From the NCBI GenBank assembly GCA_035620975.1, contig DASPFV010000245.1:49233-113232 (forward strand): 64,000 bases of DNA, written 5' to 3'. The stretch comes from DASPFV01 sp035620975. Its GTDB lineage: Bacteria > Acidobacteriota > Vicinamibacteria > Vicinamibacterales > 2-12-FULL-66-21. The translations under genes and the position numbers were made by a program. The notes under the pieces were generated by a model, which searched no databases, had not been told where the DNA came from, and saw only the letters and a program-made list of their open reading frames with translations. The stretch's first letter is position 1. Every line of letters starts with the position of its first letter. Positions 24,454-33,361 of this stretch are shown piece by piece.

Positions 24454-26241
24454 CTACTTCCTGCGTGGGAGATAGCTTTGCGCCGCGTCCTTGATTGTCT
24501 GCTTGATGAACCCGAGCGCTTCGGCATCTCCCTTCAAGACCGATGAGGCGAAGTTCTTCGCCTGTTCCAGCGTGATGTGCGGCGGGAGCGGAGGGACGTT
24601 CGGATCCACGACCGCTTCGAGCACCGCCGGCCGATCAGCGTGGATGACCCGGTCGAGCGCGTCCGCAATCTGGTCGGGCCGATCGATTCTGACCCCCATC
24701 AGCCCGAGCGACTCGGCGTAGCCCGCGTAGGGGAAATCCGGGATTTGCTGGGTCGCCTCGAACCGGGGATCGCCGGCGAGCGCGCGCTGTTCCCAGGTGA
24801 CCTGGTTCAGATCGCGATTGTTCAGCACGAGCACGACGAGCCGTGGATCGCTCCACTCCCTCCAGTACTTGGCAATCGTAATCAGCCCGTTGAGCCCGTT
24901 CATCTGCATCGCGCCGTCCCCGGCGATGGCGAGCACGAAACGGCTCGGGTGGCAGAACTTGGCCGCAATCGAATACGGCACCCCCGGCCCCATGGTCGCC
25001 AGGGTTCCCGAGAGCGAGGCCATCATGCCGGACCTGATCCGGATGTCGCGCGCGAACCAGTTCGCCCCGGACCCCGAATCGGCGGAGATGATGGACAGAT
25101 CCGGCAGGCGCGGCGAGAGCTCGTGGAACACGCGCTGCGGGTTGATCGGGTCCGCGTCGTTCATCGCGCGGCCTTCGAGGACCTGCCACCAGTCCTCCAC
25201 GTCGTCCTCGATCTGCCGGCGCCAAACGCGATCCTCCTTGCGCACGAGCCGTGGCGCGAGCGCACGCAGGGTCTCCGCGCTGTCACCGATCAGGTTCACC
25301 TCCATCGGGTAGCGGATGCCGATCATCCGGCCGTCGATGTCGATCTGGACGGCCCGGGCCTGCCCCTCGCTGGGCAGGAACTCGGAATACGGGAAGCTGC
25401 TGCCGACGACGAGGAGCGTGTCGCAGCCCGCCATCAGGTTCCAGCTCGGCCGGGTACCCAGCAGGCCGATCGCGCCCGTGACGAACGGGAGGTCGTCGGG
25501 GAGCGCGGCCTTGCCGAGCAGCGCCTTCGCGACGCCCGCCCCCAGCAGGTCGGCGACCCGGATGACCTCGTCGGCTGCGCCCAGCGCCCCTGCGCCGATC
25601 AGCATCGCCACCTTGCTGCCCGCGTTCAGCACGTCGGCGGCGCGCTGCAGGTCCGTGTCCTTCGGCACGACCACCGGCAGGCTGAGCCCGACGCCGGAGT
25701 GCACGGTGCCGTGCTTCCGCGGCGGCGTCTCCACCGCGTCCATCTCCTGCAGATCATGCGGCAGGATCAGGCAGGTGACCGTCCGTTCCACGCGGGCGAT
25801 GCGCACGGCCCGATCGACCAGGTGCCGGATCTGTTCCGGCGTCGTGGCCATGTGCACGTACTCGTGCGCCACGTCCTTGAAGAGCGAAATCAGGTCGACC
25901 TCCTGCTGGTAATGACCACCCAGGGCCATTCGCGACTGTTGTCCGACGATGGCCAGCACCGGCTGGTGATCGAGCTTGGCGTCGTACAGGCCGTTGAGCA
26001 GGTGGATCGCGCCGGGTCCGGAGGTCGCGAGGCAGACGCCGACCTCTCCCGTGAACTTCGCGTGCGCGCATGCCATGAAGGCCGACATCTCTTCGTGGCG
26101 GGACTGCACGAACTCGAACTGATCGCCGGCGCGGTCGAGCGCGCCGAGCAACCCGTTGATCCCGTCGCCGGGATAGCCGTAGATGCGGCGCACTCCCCAT
26201 TCGGAAAGTCGCGCGAGGAGGAAGTCGCTGACGGTGGCCAT
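24454..26241 (-). CDS. Thiamine pyrophosphate enzyme, pyruvate oxidase/acetolactate synthase type
   Basis: A 595-residue three-domain TPP enzyme. The N-terminal pyrimidine domain has YGYPGDGING and the catalytic Glu in SRHEEMSAFMA (about 48-58); the middle domain binds FAD or is structural; the C-terminal domain has the TPP/Mg motif AGDGAMQMNGLNGL...LVLNN (about 440-485). It is most like PoxB-type pyruvate oxidases, which decarboxylate pyruvate to acetate and CO2, but acetolactate synthase-like substrates cannot be excluded. It heads an operon with an enolase-superfamily dehydratase and an FAD/Fe-S dehydrogenase, and is divergent from a sigma-54 activator gene 412 bp away, which may control it. 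Confidence 0.87.
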   Translation of the reverse strand: MATVSDFLLARLSEWGVRRIYGYPGDGINGLLGALDRAGDQFEFVQSRHEEMSAFMACAHAKFTGEVGVCLATSGPGAIHLLNGLYDAKLDHQPVLAIVGQQSRMALGGHYQQEVDLISLFKDVAHEYVHMATTPEQIRHLVDRAVRIARVERTVTCLILPHDLQEMDAVETPPRKHGTVHSGVGLSLPVVVPKDTDLQRAADVLNAGSKVAMLIGAGALGAADEVIRVADLLGAGVAKALLGKAALPDDLPFVTGAIGLLGTRPSWNLMAGCDTLLVVGSSFPYSEFLPSEGQARAVQIDIDGRMIGIRYPMEVNLIGDSAETLRALAPRLVRKEDRVWRRQIEDDVEDWWQVLEGRAMNDADPINPQRVFHELSPRLPDLSIISADSGSGANWFARDIRIRSGMMASLSGTLATMGPGVPYSIAAKFCHPSRFVLAIAGDGAMQMNGLNGLITIAKYWREWSDPRLVVLVLNNRDLNQVTWEQRALAGDPRFEATQQIPDFPYAGYAESLGLMGVRIDRPDQIADALDRVIHADRPAVLEAVVDPNVPPLPPHITLEQAKNFASSVLKGDAEALGFIKQTIKDAAQSYLPRRK

Positions 26242-26410
26242 GAGCTCGCTTTCCTTTCAGCTGTGTTCGGACGTCTCGTCGGCAGATCCGGTGTGGATTC
26301 GATCGCTGCACGTGGGTTGTCGCCGAACGTGTCAGGCGCGTTCGCCAAGGTCTGCCGGCCCGGCACAACACGTCGGGAAATGCGACCTCCGTGCCAGTCT
26401 CCGAATGCAT

Positions 26411-26497
26411 GGGTTTGTGCTGCGCGGCTCCACGCTCCTGACGCTGCTCGTCATTCCTGCCGTCTACGAACTGCGCGACGACCTCCCGTGGCTGAAC
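26411..26497 (+). pseudogene. Possible remnant of an RND efflux pump C-terminus
   Basis: In the 412-bp gap between the TPP enzyme and the sigma-54 regulator, one frame reads GSTLLTLLVIPAVYELRDDLPW, which resembles the last transmembrane helix and tail of RND-family exporters. No other part of such a gene is present and the surrounding residues look non-coding. The rest of the gap (26242-26410, 26498-26653) shows no gene; it should hold both divergent promoters, which I could not place. Confidence 0.35.
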
Positions 26498-26653
26498 GTC
26501 GACGCACGCCGCGCCAGCGTCGGGTGTCCGCCGGATTGCAGAGCCGGTGCCGGATCCAGGTGCTTCGGCAGGTGCCTCGGAGTAGGATGACGATAGGTGG
26601 CCAGGGACGCGCTGACCGTATCACCGGGGGCGGCAAGCCCGGCAGGAAACCAG

Positions 26654-28315
26654 ATGACGCAATCCTGGGGGTACGGCGAGGTGTCGGCCATGCCCATGCC
26701 GGCAGACCTGGAGAGCCACCTCCTGACAGCCGTTCGCAAGCTCACCGCCACGCTGGACGTGACCGGCGTGTGCGACGCCGTGCTCGCCGGCGTGGAAAGC
26801 GCCTTCGGTGCAACATCGAGCTGGATCATGCTGCACGACCCGGAGCGGGACGTGCTCCGGACGGCGGTGTTCCGCGGCCGGGGCGCGGACGTGTACGCGA
26901 GCGCCGAGATCCCCGCCCAGGCCGGTGTGGTCGGCGTTGCCTTCTCGCGCCGCGAGATCCAGTTCGTCGGCGACGTCGCCGCGGAGACGCGCTGGTTCAA
27001 GCCCGAGCGCGTCCGCGCATCCGGCCTGCGCTCAGTGTTCGTCCTGCCGCTGATCGCGGCGGACCGGGGCATCGGTGTGCTGGGCGTCGATTCGCCACTG
27101 TTCGACGCGGCCCATCCTCCGGGACCACTCGACGTGAAGCGGCTGGAGGTGTTCGCGGCGCAGGTGGCGGTCGGCCTCGTGAACGCGCGTCTCTACGAGG
27201 CCAGCCAGCAGGATCGGGCGAGGCTTCGCGCGCTGCTCCGCGAGCGCCGCGAGCTGCGGCGCGAGGTTCACGACCTGCGTGACGAAGTCCGCACTGCCTA
27301 TTCCTTCGGCCCCATCGTCGGGGACAGCCCGCTGATGCGGCAGGTCATGGAGGAGGTCGAGCAGGTCGCCGGGTCCGACGTGGCGGTCCTCCTGCTGGGG
27401 GAGACCGGCACCGGCAAGGAACTGCTCGCCAGGGCCCTGCACGAGCGCAGCGGCCGTGCCTCGCGGGCGTTCGTCCCCGTGAACTGCGCCGCGCTGCCAG
27501 AGGCGCTGGTCGAGAGCGAAATGTTCGGCCACGAGCGGGGCGCCTTTACCGGCGCCCACAGCCGCAAGCCCGGTCGCTTCGAGCTCGCGCATCGCGGGAC
27601 GCTGTTCCTCGACGAAATCGGCGATCTGCCCCTCAACGCGCAGGCCAAGCTGCTGCGCGTCCTGCAGGACGGCGAGTTGCACCGGGTCGGCAGCACCCAG
27701 CCGATGAAGGTCGACGTCCGGCTCATCGCGGCGACGCACCAGGATCTCCCGGCCCGGATCGGGGAGCGGGCGTTCCGGGAGGACCTGTTCTATCGGCTCA
27801 GCGTCTTCCCGATTCGGATCCCTCCGCTGCGTGAACGGCCCGAAGACATCCCGCTGCTGGCGGAGTTCCTTGCCGGGCGGTACGCGCGGCGGCTCGGCAA
27901 GCGTGTGGGAGCATTGACGCCCGGGGCGATCGCGGCGCTCGGCTCTTACAGCTGGCCGGGGAACGTGCGGGAGCTCCAGAACGTGGTCGAGCGCGCGGTG
28001 ATCCTGAATCAGGGAGGATCGATCGGCGTCGAGCATATTCGCCTCGAACCGCTGGCTTCACCGGCGCCGGCCGGCAGCAACGAGCCGGCCCGCGCAGAGG
28101 CTCCTGCTCCCGACGGCCCGCGCGGGCACGATGCTCCGATGCCGGTTACGCTCGCCGACGCGGAGCGTGAGGCGATTGTTCAGGCGCTGCGGCACGCGGA
28201 AGGCCGCGTCAGCGGCGCCGGCGGCGCCGCGGCGCTGCTGGGCCTCAAACCGACGACCCTCCACGCGAAGATGAAGAAGCTCGGGGTGACGCGGACTGAC
28301 GTCTTCCGGCGATGA
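26654..28315 (+). CDS. GAF-domain sigma-54-dependent transcriptional activator
   Basis: A NtrC/NifA-like enhancer-binding protein of 553 residues. Residues 25-180 form a GAF sensor domain, 181-215 a charged coiled coil, 218-455 an AAA+ domain with Walker A GETGTGKE (249-256), the sigma-54-contact loop GAFTGA, Walker B LFLDEIGDLP, and the WPGNVRELQN motif. A Pro/Ala linker leads to a C-terminal Fis-type helix-turn-helix (GAAALLGLKPTTLHAKMKKLG). There is no receiver domain, so a small ligand or redox signal sensed by GAF is likely. ATG 26654 has AGGA 6 nt upstream; a GTG at 26597 is an in-frame alternative. It may regulate the divergent TPP-enzyme operon. Confidence 0.9.
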   Translation: MTQSWGYGEVSAMPMPADLESHLLTAVRKLTATLDVTGVCDAVLAGVESAFGATSSWIMLHDPERDVLRTAVFRGRGADVYASAEIPAQAGVVGVAFSRREIQFVGDVAAETRWFKPERVRASGLRSVFVLPLIAADRGIGVLGVDSPLFDAAHPPGPLDVKRLEVFAAQVAVGLVNARLYEASQQDRARLRALLRERRELRREVHDLRDEVRTAYSFGPIVGDSPLMRQVMEEVEQVAGSDVAVLLLGETGTGKELLARALHERSGRASRAFVPVNCAALPEALVESEMFGHERGAFTGAHSRKPGRFELAHRGTLFLDEIGDLPLNAQAKLLRVLQDGELHRVGSTQPMKVDVRLIAATHQDLPARIGERAFREDLFYRLSVFPIRIPPLRERPEDIPLLAEFLAGRYARRLGKRVGALTPGAIAALGSYSWPGNVRELQNVVERAVILNQGGSIGVEHIRLEPLASPAPAGSNEPARAEAPAPDGPRGHDAPMPVTLADAEREAIVQALRHAEGRVSGAGGAAALLGLKPTTLHAKMKKLGVTRTDVFRR

Positions 28316-28493
28316 CCGCGGCCGTCCATGCTGCACCCCGACGATCGCGGAGCGCGGGACTCCCGTTCCGGCCGGTGGTTTCTTCAGACGTGGAAGCTGC
28401 CCCTGCAGGCGTGCGGATCCACGGAATCCCGCCAGCCGGTCAGCCACGCCATCGATCCTGCGATCTCGCGTTCGCACAGCCATCGCGGACGGA

Positions 28494-29804
28494 TCAGCGG
28501 TCCGCGTCCGCGCCGGACGTGCGGATCTCCCCCGTCGGGCGCGCGACGGGTGGAGCAGTCGAGGCGAGATAGCTCGCGACAGCCTGCATCTGATCCTCGG
28601 AGAGCCGGCTGGCGACCTTGTGCATGATGGACGCGTAGGACGTGCCCCCGCGCTGCCCGGCCTTGAAGAGCCTCAGCTGGAGCTCCAGGTACTCGGCGTA
28701 CTGGCCGGCGAGGCGGGGATAATGCGGGTTTCGCGGCTGCTCGCCTGGTCCGTGGCACTCGATGCAGGGGGGGATGAGCTGGTCCGGCAATCCCCGGGTT
28801 GCGATACGCCGGCCGAGATCCTCCGCGCCGGTATCGGCTCGCGTCTCGGCGTGGAGCGATCCGAGCGCCGAGCCTCCGCCATCGAGGCCCGAGTAGTACT
28901 CCGCGATCTGCCGCATCTCATCGCGGTCGAGCGGCGCCGCCGCCGGCTGCATGATGCCGCTGTGACGCTGGCCGCGCGCGTATGCCTCGAGGCTGGCCAG
29001 CAGATACGCCGGCCGCTGGCCGGCGAGCTTGGGAAACGCTCCCGTACCGCGGCCGAGTCCGTCCGCGCCGTGGCAGCGGGCGCAGCTCTCCCGGATTGCG
29101 TCGGGCACCGATCGCGGAGGCGTGAGCGACTCCAGCGGGTCCGGCATGTCTGCCGCGTCGTGCGGCGCGGCCAGCTCCACGTAGCCCCGCGCGTCGAGCG
29201 AGGGCAACCGACGGAGGAACGCGACCATCGCCCAGACCTCATCGTCGCGCGTGTGCGCGGGCCACGCGGGCATGCCGGTGAACTTGATCCCGTGTTTCAC
29301 GATGTAGAAGAGTTCCGCCGGTTCGAACGTGGAGCCGGCCTGTCGGAGGTCCGGCGGCGTCGGGGTCATCCGGGACGCGATGGTCGGCTGCTGCAGCACG
29401 GGACTGCCGTGGCACGGGGCGCAGCCGAATTCGAAGTGCGCGGCGCCCTTCATTGCCAGCGCGGCGCCCTCGAGCGGCGGGACCCGGGTACCAATCGTGT
29501 GCGTGGAAACCGATCGCTGCTTCGCCACGTCGAGCAGCCACGCCGTAATCGCCCAATGGCCGCTGCTGGCCTTGATAGGAACAATGCCGGACACGAAGAC
29601 GATGGCTCCGGCGATGGCCGCCAGCACGACGGTAGCCACACCGCCGGCGAGCCACGCCTTCTTCCGCATCGCCCATTGCTGGCCGGCGCTCTGGTCCGCC
29701 AGCGAGGCATGATCGAGGCTCGTTGTCGCACCCCGCGACCGGGGCGCGAGCGCGATCAGGACGAGCGCGACGCGGAGGGCGGCGCCGAGTCGACCCCGCA
29801 TCAT
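28494..29804 (-). CDS. Membrane-anchored triheme cytochrome c
   Basis: A 436-residue protein with three c-type heme motifs: CAPCH (128-132), CARCH (241-245) and CIECH (347-351), each within a cytochrome c domain with its own downstream Met candidates (for example KFTGMPAWP and HSGIMQPAA). Two hydrophobic segments (about 9-21 and 51-75) precede the heme domains; the second begins MRKKAWLAG and could be the real N-terminus (ATG 29669). Starting at ATG 29804 the gene overlaps the ctaG-like stop by 4 nt (ATGA). It is the last gene of the caa3 oxidase operon and probably delivers electrons to the oxidase in the periplasm. Confidence 0.88.
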   Translation of the reverse strand: MMRGRLGAALRVALVLIALAPRSRGATTSLDHASLADQSAGQQWAMRKKAWLAGGVATVVLAAIAGAIVFVSGIVPIKASSGHWAITAWLLDVAKQRSVSTHTIGTRVPPLEGAALAMKGAAHFEFGCAPCHGSPVLQQPTIASRMTPTPPDLRQAGSTFEPAELFYIVKHGIKFTGMPAWPAHTRDDEVWAMVAFLRRLPSLDARGYVELAAPHDAADMPDPLESLTPPRSVPDAIRESCARCHGADGLGRGTGAFPKLAGQRPAYLLASLEAYARGQRHSGIMQPAAAPLDRDEMRQIAEYYSGLDGGGSALGSLHAETRADTGAEDLGRRIATRGLPDQLIPPCIECHGPGEQPRNPHYPRLAGQYAEYLELQLRLFKAGQRGGTSYASIMHKVASRLSEDQMQAVASYLASTAPPVARPTGEIRTSGADADR

Positions 29805-30424
29805 GGCACCCCGGGCTCCCGGAGCGCGGCCGAACCGCGCAGGACGCGCGCCGACAGCCACAGTCCCCCCGCCAGGTAGACGACACCCCCCACGAGCAGC
29901 ATGATGGCGCCGCCGAGCTGCTGCTCCCAGAGCGCGGTCCGCGGGTCGGCTGGTCCGTGATACAGGGGCCGGGGCGCCAGCGCGATCAGTGCACCGAGCA
30001 GTGTCATGTGCATGGAGGTCAACAAGAGCGCCACCACGCCGGACGCGTGTCGATCGCGGTCGTGCCGTCCACCAACCGCCGCCAGCCATACCAGGAGGCC
30101 GGAACCCAGGAACGTTCCTTGTTCCAGCAACAGTCCCGCCGTCGTGTGGCGTGCCAGATGGTGCAGCGCCGGCGTGTGCCAGGCCCAGACCACGACGAGC
30201 TCGGCGATCGACGCCGGGATTGCACTGAAGACTCCGGGCAGCCTGCCAACCGGATCGAAGCGGCTCGAGGCCAGGCCGCACGCCAGGAGCGGGGCCCCGA
30301 TCGCGACCACGCCCATGTGCATCGTCATGTGTGCGCTGAAATGGCCCGGCGCCAGCGCCGGCAGCGGCCCGAGCCAGACGGCGGCGAGCGCGAGCGAACC
30401 GAGCCACAGCGGCATCGTGCGCAT
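29801..30424 (-). CDS. CtaG-like cytochrome c oxidase assembly membrane protein
   Basis: A 207-residue integral membrane protein of the caa3_CtaG family, the heme-copper oxidase assembly factor type found in Bacillus (not the periplasmic Cox11 type). Typical features are FSAHMTMHMGVVAIGAPLL (about 29-47), VVWAWHTPALHHLA and LLTSMHMTLLGA, where clustered His/Met residues in helices may bind copper, and LYHGPADPRTALWEQQLGG near the C-terminus. ATG 30424 overlaps the stop of the preceding small gene in TGATG; a GTG one codon earlier is also possible. Its overlap with both neighbours indicates tight co-expression with the oxidase. Confidence 0.85.
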   Translation of the reverse strand: MRTMPLWLGSLALAAVWLGPLPALAPGHFSAHMTMHMGVVAIGAPLLACGLASSRFDPVGRLPGVFSAIPASIAELVVVWAWHTPALHHLARHTTAGLLLEQGTFLGSGLLVWLAAVGGRHDRDRHASGVVALLLTSMHMTLLGALIALAPRPLYHGPADPRTALWEQQLGGAIMLLVGGVVYLAGGLWLSARVLRGSAALREPGVP

Positions 30425-30801
30425 CACTGGCAGCTCTCGAGGAAGACCGCGACCAGCGCGGCGTAGACGACAGCGAGGGCACTCAGGCCGGAGAGCAGCA
30501 GCGTGGCAAAGCCCATGAAGCGATGCCGGTCTTCGGGCGTGTCGTCATCGTGGGGCGGCGCGTCCTCCTCGAGGCGGTGCGCTCTGTAGCCGAGCCAGCC
30601 GACGACGGCGATCGCCGCGAGCGCGATGGCGGTGTACGCGCCAATGGCCGTCCGGACGCTCGTGAGCGGCACGAGAGCGGACGGCTGCTTCGCGCACCAG
30701 ACGGCGGCGGTCACGTAGCAGAGCAGGAAATGCGCAGCCCAGATGCCGGGCGACAGCGTCAGCATCCAGATGCTCTCGTGCCGTTCAGCCAGTCCGTTCA
30801 T
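30424..30801 (-). CDS. Small three-helix membrane protein of the oxidase operon
   Basis: A 125-residue protein with three predicted transmembrane helices (about 14-36, 50-70 and 95-120) and a short acidic loop (LEEDAPPHDDDTPEDRH). No signature that I can name. It sits between the coxAC fusion (8-nt gap, AGGGGA ribosome site) and ctaG (1-nt overlap), a position where acidobacterial and related oxidase operons often keep an uncharacterised small membrane subunit. A role as subunit IV-like or assembly protein is inference from position only. Confidence 0.75.
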   Translation of the reverse strand: MNGLAERHESIWMLTLSPGIWAAHFLLCYVTAAVWCAKQPSALVPLTSVRTAIGAYTAIALAAIAVVGWLGYRAHRLEEDAPPHDDDTPEDRHRFMGFATLLLSGLSALAVVYAALVAVFLESCQ

Positions 30802-30809
30802 CGGTCCCC

Positions 30810-33353
30810 TCAGGCCACCAGCGGGAAGCCCGCAACCACCGCGACCGTGATCACCGTGGTGAGCGTGCAGAAGTGCCAGTACAACCCGACGTTCGCGAGG
30901 TCGATGTCGTGGTCTGCGGTCATCCGCCCGGCGAGCCTCCGCGCGACGCAGTACGCGTTCATGAGGATTCCGAGCGCCAGGTGCCCGGTGGACCAGATCA
31001 GCAGCAGCCACACCGTGGCCGGGTACACGTGCTGCTGCGGGTCGAGGTTCGCGAGCCAGGGACCCGCGATCAGCGCGGCGCCGCTGGTTCCCGCGAGCAG
31101 CGACGCCGAGGCGAGCGCCGCATAAGTGCTGCGTGCGTCGTCCGCCCGGTTCCGCCTGCGGGCCAGCATCACGAGCGCCCACGCCGCCAGGGCGAGCCCT
31201 CCGCCGAGCGCCGGCCAGAACGGATCCGGGCCGGGCGTGGGATCGGGCGGGAAGTCGGTGTGAATGGTCCAGAAGAAGAAATAGGCGAACACCAGCGAGA
31301 TGAAGGCCGTCAGCACGGCCAGCATCGTGATGCACATCGCCCACCAGCTGACCGAGTTCGGTCCCGAGCGGTACAGCGGAAGCGTCAATCCGAGCCCGAC
31401 GTGCTTCTCCGGCTTCTCGGGGATGATCGCCGTGCCGGTCCACAGCCAGTACATGATGATGGCGGTCGCGAGGACGAGACTGGCACAGGCGAGCCACCAC
31501 AGGTGAAAGGTGCCGAACACGAAGAACCCGCCGGTGGCCACCGCGGCGTACAGCGGGATGAAGGAGGGCCCCGGCAGGCGGAGGCATTCCTCGGGCGTCG
31601 CGTCGATGACCGAGGTGACGATCGTCTCGCGTTTCTCCTCTTCGGCATCCGGCAGATAGAACCGCCCCTCGTCGACGTCGCGCTCGAAGTTCGGCTGGTC
31701 CCAGAGGGGATACCGTGAGTCGATTTCCGGGATGGAACGGATGCCCCAGGGCTTCCCCGGCATCTCCTGCAGCCACTCGATCGTGCCGGCCGCCCACGGA
31801 TTGCGTCGTGCGTAAGGCTGCCCGCCCTTCGGCCGCACGAGATCCCAGAAGATCACGGCGACGCCGGCTGCGAGGATGAACGCGCCGACCGTGGAGGTCA
31901 TGTTGAGCGCATTCAGCCCGAGGTCGTCGGGATAGGTGAAGACGCGCCTGGGCATCCCGCGGAGGCCAGTAAGATGCATCGGGAGGAACGCGACGTTGAA
32001 GCCGGCGAACGCGAGCCAGAAACCGATGCGGCCCAGCCGCTCCGACAGCGCCTTCCCGTTGATCAGTGGGAAGAAGTAGTAGCACCCGGCGAAGATCGGG
32101 AACAGCGCGCCGCCGATCAGGACGTAGTGGAAGTGGCCGACCACGAAGAACGTGTCGTGCGCCTGGAAGTCGAAGGGGACGATGGCGACCATGACGCCGG
32201 TGAGGCCGCCGAGGACGAAGATGACGAGGCTGCCGAACGTGAAGAGCATCGGGACCGACCTCGTCATGCGGCCCGCGGCGAGCGTGGCGATGAAACAGAA
32301 GATCTGGACGCCCGTCGGAATGGCGATCGCCTCCGAGGCCGCCGAGAACAGCCCGAGCGAGATGCCCGGCAGGCCGGTCGTGAACATGTGGTGCACCCAC
32401 AGGCCGAAGCTCAGGAACCCCGTGCCGACGGCGGCGAGGACGACCCACGTGTAGCCGACGATCGGCGTCCGCGCGAACGTCGGGACGATCATCGCGATCA
32501 GCGCGACCGACGGCAGGAAGATGATGTACACCTCGGGGTGGCCGAAGAGCCAGAAGAGGTGCTGCCAGAGCAGCGGGTCGCCGCCGCCCGCGGGGTCGAA
32601 GAACGGCCACTTGAAGGCGCGTTCCACCTCGAGCAGCAGGCTGCCGGCGATGAGCGGCGGGAACGCGAAGAGGATCATGGCGGCGGCGACCAGGATGTAC
32701 CAGGCGTAGAGGGGCATCAGGTTCAGCCGCATGCCGGGCGGGCGGCACTTCAGGGTGCCGACGATCATCTCGACCGCGGCCGCGATCGCCGCCACCTCGA
32801 TGAACGAGAAGCCCAGCAGCCAGATGTCCGGGCCGATTCCCGGCTGATAGGTGGACGTCAGGGGCGGATACATGAACCAGCCGCCGCGCGGCGCCGCGCC
32901 CACGAAGATCGACCCGCTCAGGAACAGCCCGCCGATGAGGAACGCCCAGAACCCGAACGCGGACAGCCGGGGGAACGGCAGATCGCGCGCGCCGAGCATC
33001 TGGGGCAGGAACATCACCGCGATCGCCTCGAATACCGGGATCGCGAAGAGGAACATCATGACCGAGCCGTGCACCGTGAAGGCCTGGTTGTACAGCTCGG
33101 CCGAGAGCAGGTCGTTTCCGGGAGTCGCGAGCTGCAGCCGCATCAGCAGCGCGAGCGCGCCGCCGAAGAGCAGGAACACGAACGTGGCGGCGGTGTACCA
33201 CAGCCCGACCTCCGAGTTGTTGACGGCGGACCAGTAGCGCCAGCCCGTCGGCGTCTTCCATGCCCGCAGGAGCCGTTCCTCCTGGCCCCGCCGCACATCG
33301 AGCGGCGGCGGCGCGGCGAGCGGCTGCTTGTCGGAGGTCGTCGTCTCAGGCAT
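30810..33353 (-). CDS. Cytochrome c oxidase subunit I-III fusion
   Basis: This 847-residue protein joins CoxA (about 1-590) to CoxC (about 620-847). Subunit I features: TVHGSVMMFLFAIP (a heme-ligand helix), the HPEVYIIFLP motif with the cross-linked His-Tyr pair of CuB, GLWVHHMFTTGLPG, and VVGHFHYVLIGG holding the heme a / a3 His ligands. The Tyr in HPEVY marks an A-family proton-pumping oxidase. The subunit III part has seven helices including ISLVFAYFFFW. Fused I-III subunits occur in some caa3 oxidases. ATG 33353 lies 8 nt after the coxB stop. It reduces O2 to water in the inner membrane. Confidence 0.93.
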   Translation of the reverse strand: MPETTTSDKQPLAAPPPLDVRRGQEERLLRAWKTPTGWRYWSAVNNSEVGLWYTAATFVFLLFGGALALLMRLQLATPGNDLLSAELYNQAFTVHGSVMMFLFAIPVFEAIAVMFLPQMLGARDLPFPRLSAFGFWAFLIGGLFLSGSIFVGAAPRGGWFMYPPLTSTYQPGIGPDIWLLGFSFIEVAAIAAAVEMIVGTLKCRPPGMRLNLMPLYAWYILVAAAMILFAFPPLIAGSLLLEVERAFKWPFFDPAGGGDPLLWQHLFWLFGHPEVYIIFLPSVALIAMIVPTFARTPIVGYTWVVLAAVGTGFLSFGLWVHHMFTTGLPGISLGLFSAASEAIAIPTGVQIFCFIATLAAGRMTRSVPMLFTFGSLVIFVLGGLTGVMVAIVPFDFQAHDTFFVVGHFHYVLIGGALFPIFAGCYYFFPLINGKALSERLGRIGFWLAFAGFNVAFLPMHLTGLRGMPRRVFTYPDDLGLNALNMTSTVGAFILAAGVAVIFWDLVRPKGGQPYARRNPWAAGTIEWLQEMPGKPWGIRSIPEIDSRYPLWDQPNFERDVDEGRFYLPDAEEEKRETIVTSVIDATPEECLRLPGPSFIPLYAAVATGGFFVFGTFHLWWLACASLVLATAIIMYWLWTGTAIIPEKPEKHVGLGLTLPLYRSGPNSVSWWAMCITMLAVLTAFISLVFAYFFFWTIHTDFPPDPTPGPDPFWPALGGGLALAAWALVMLARRRNRADDARSTYAALASASLLAGTSGAALIAGPWLANLDPQQHVYPATVWLLLIWSTGHLALGILMNAYCVARRLAGRMTADHDIDLANVGLYWHFCTLTTVITVAVVAGFPLVA

Positions 33354-33361
33354 GCGTCCCG

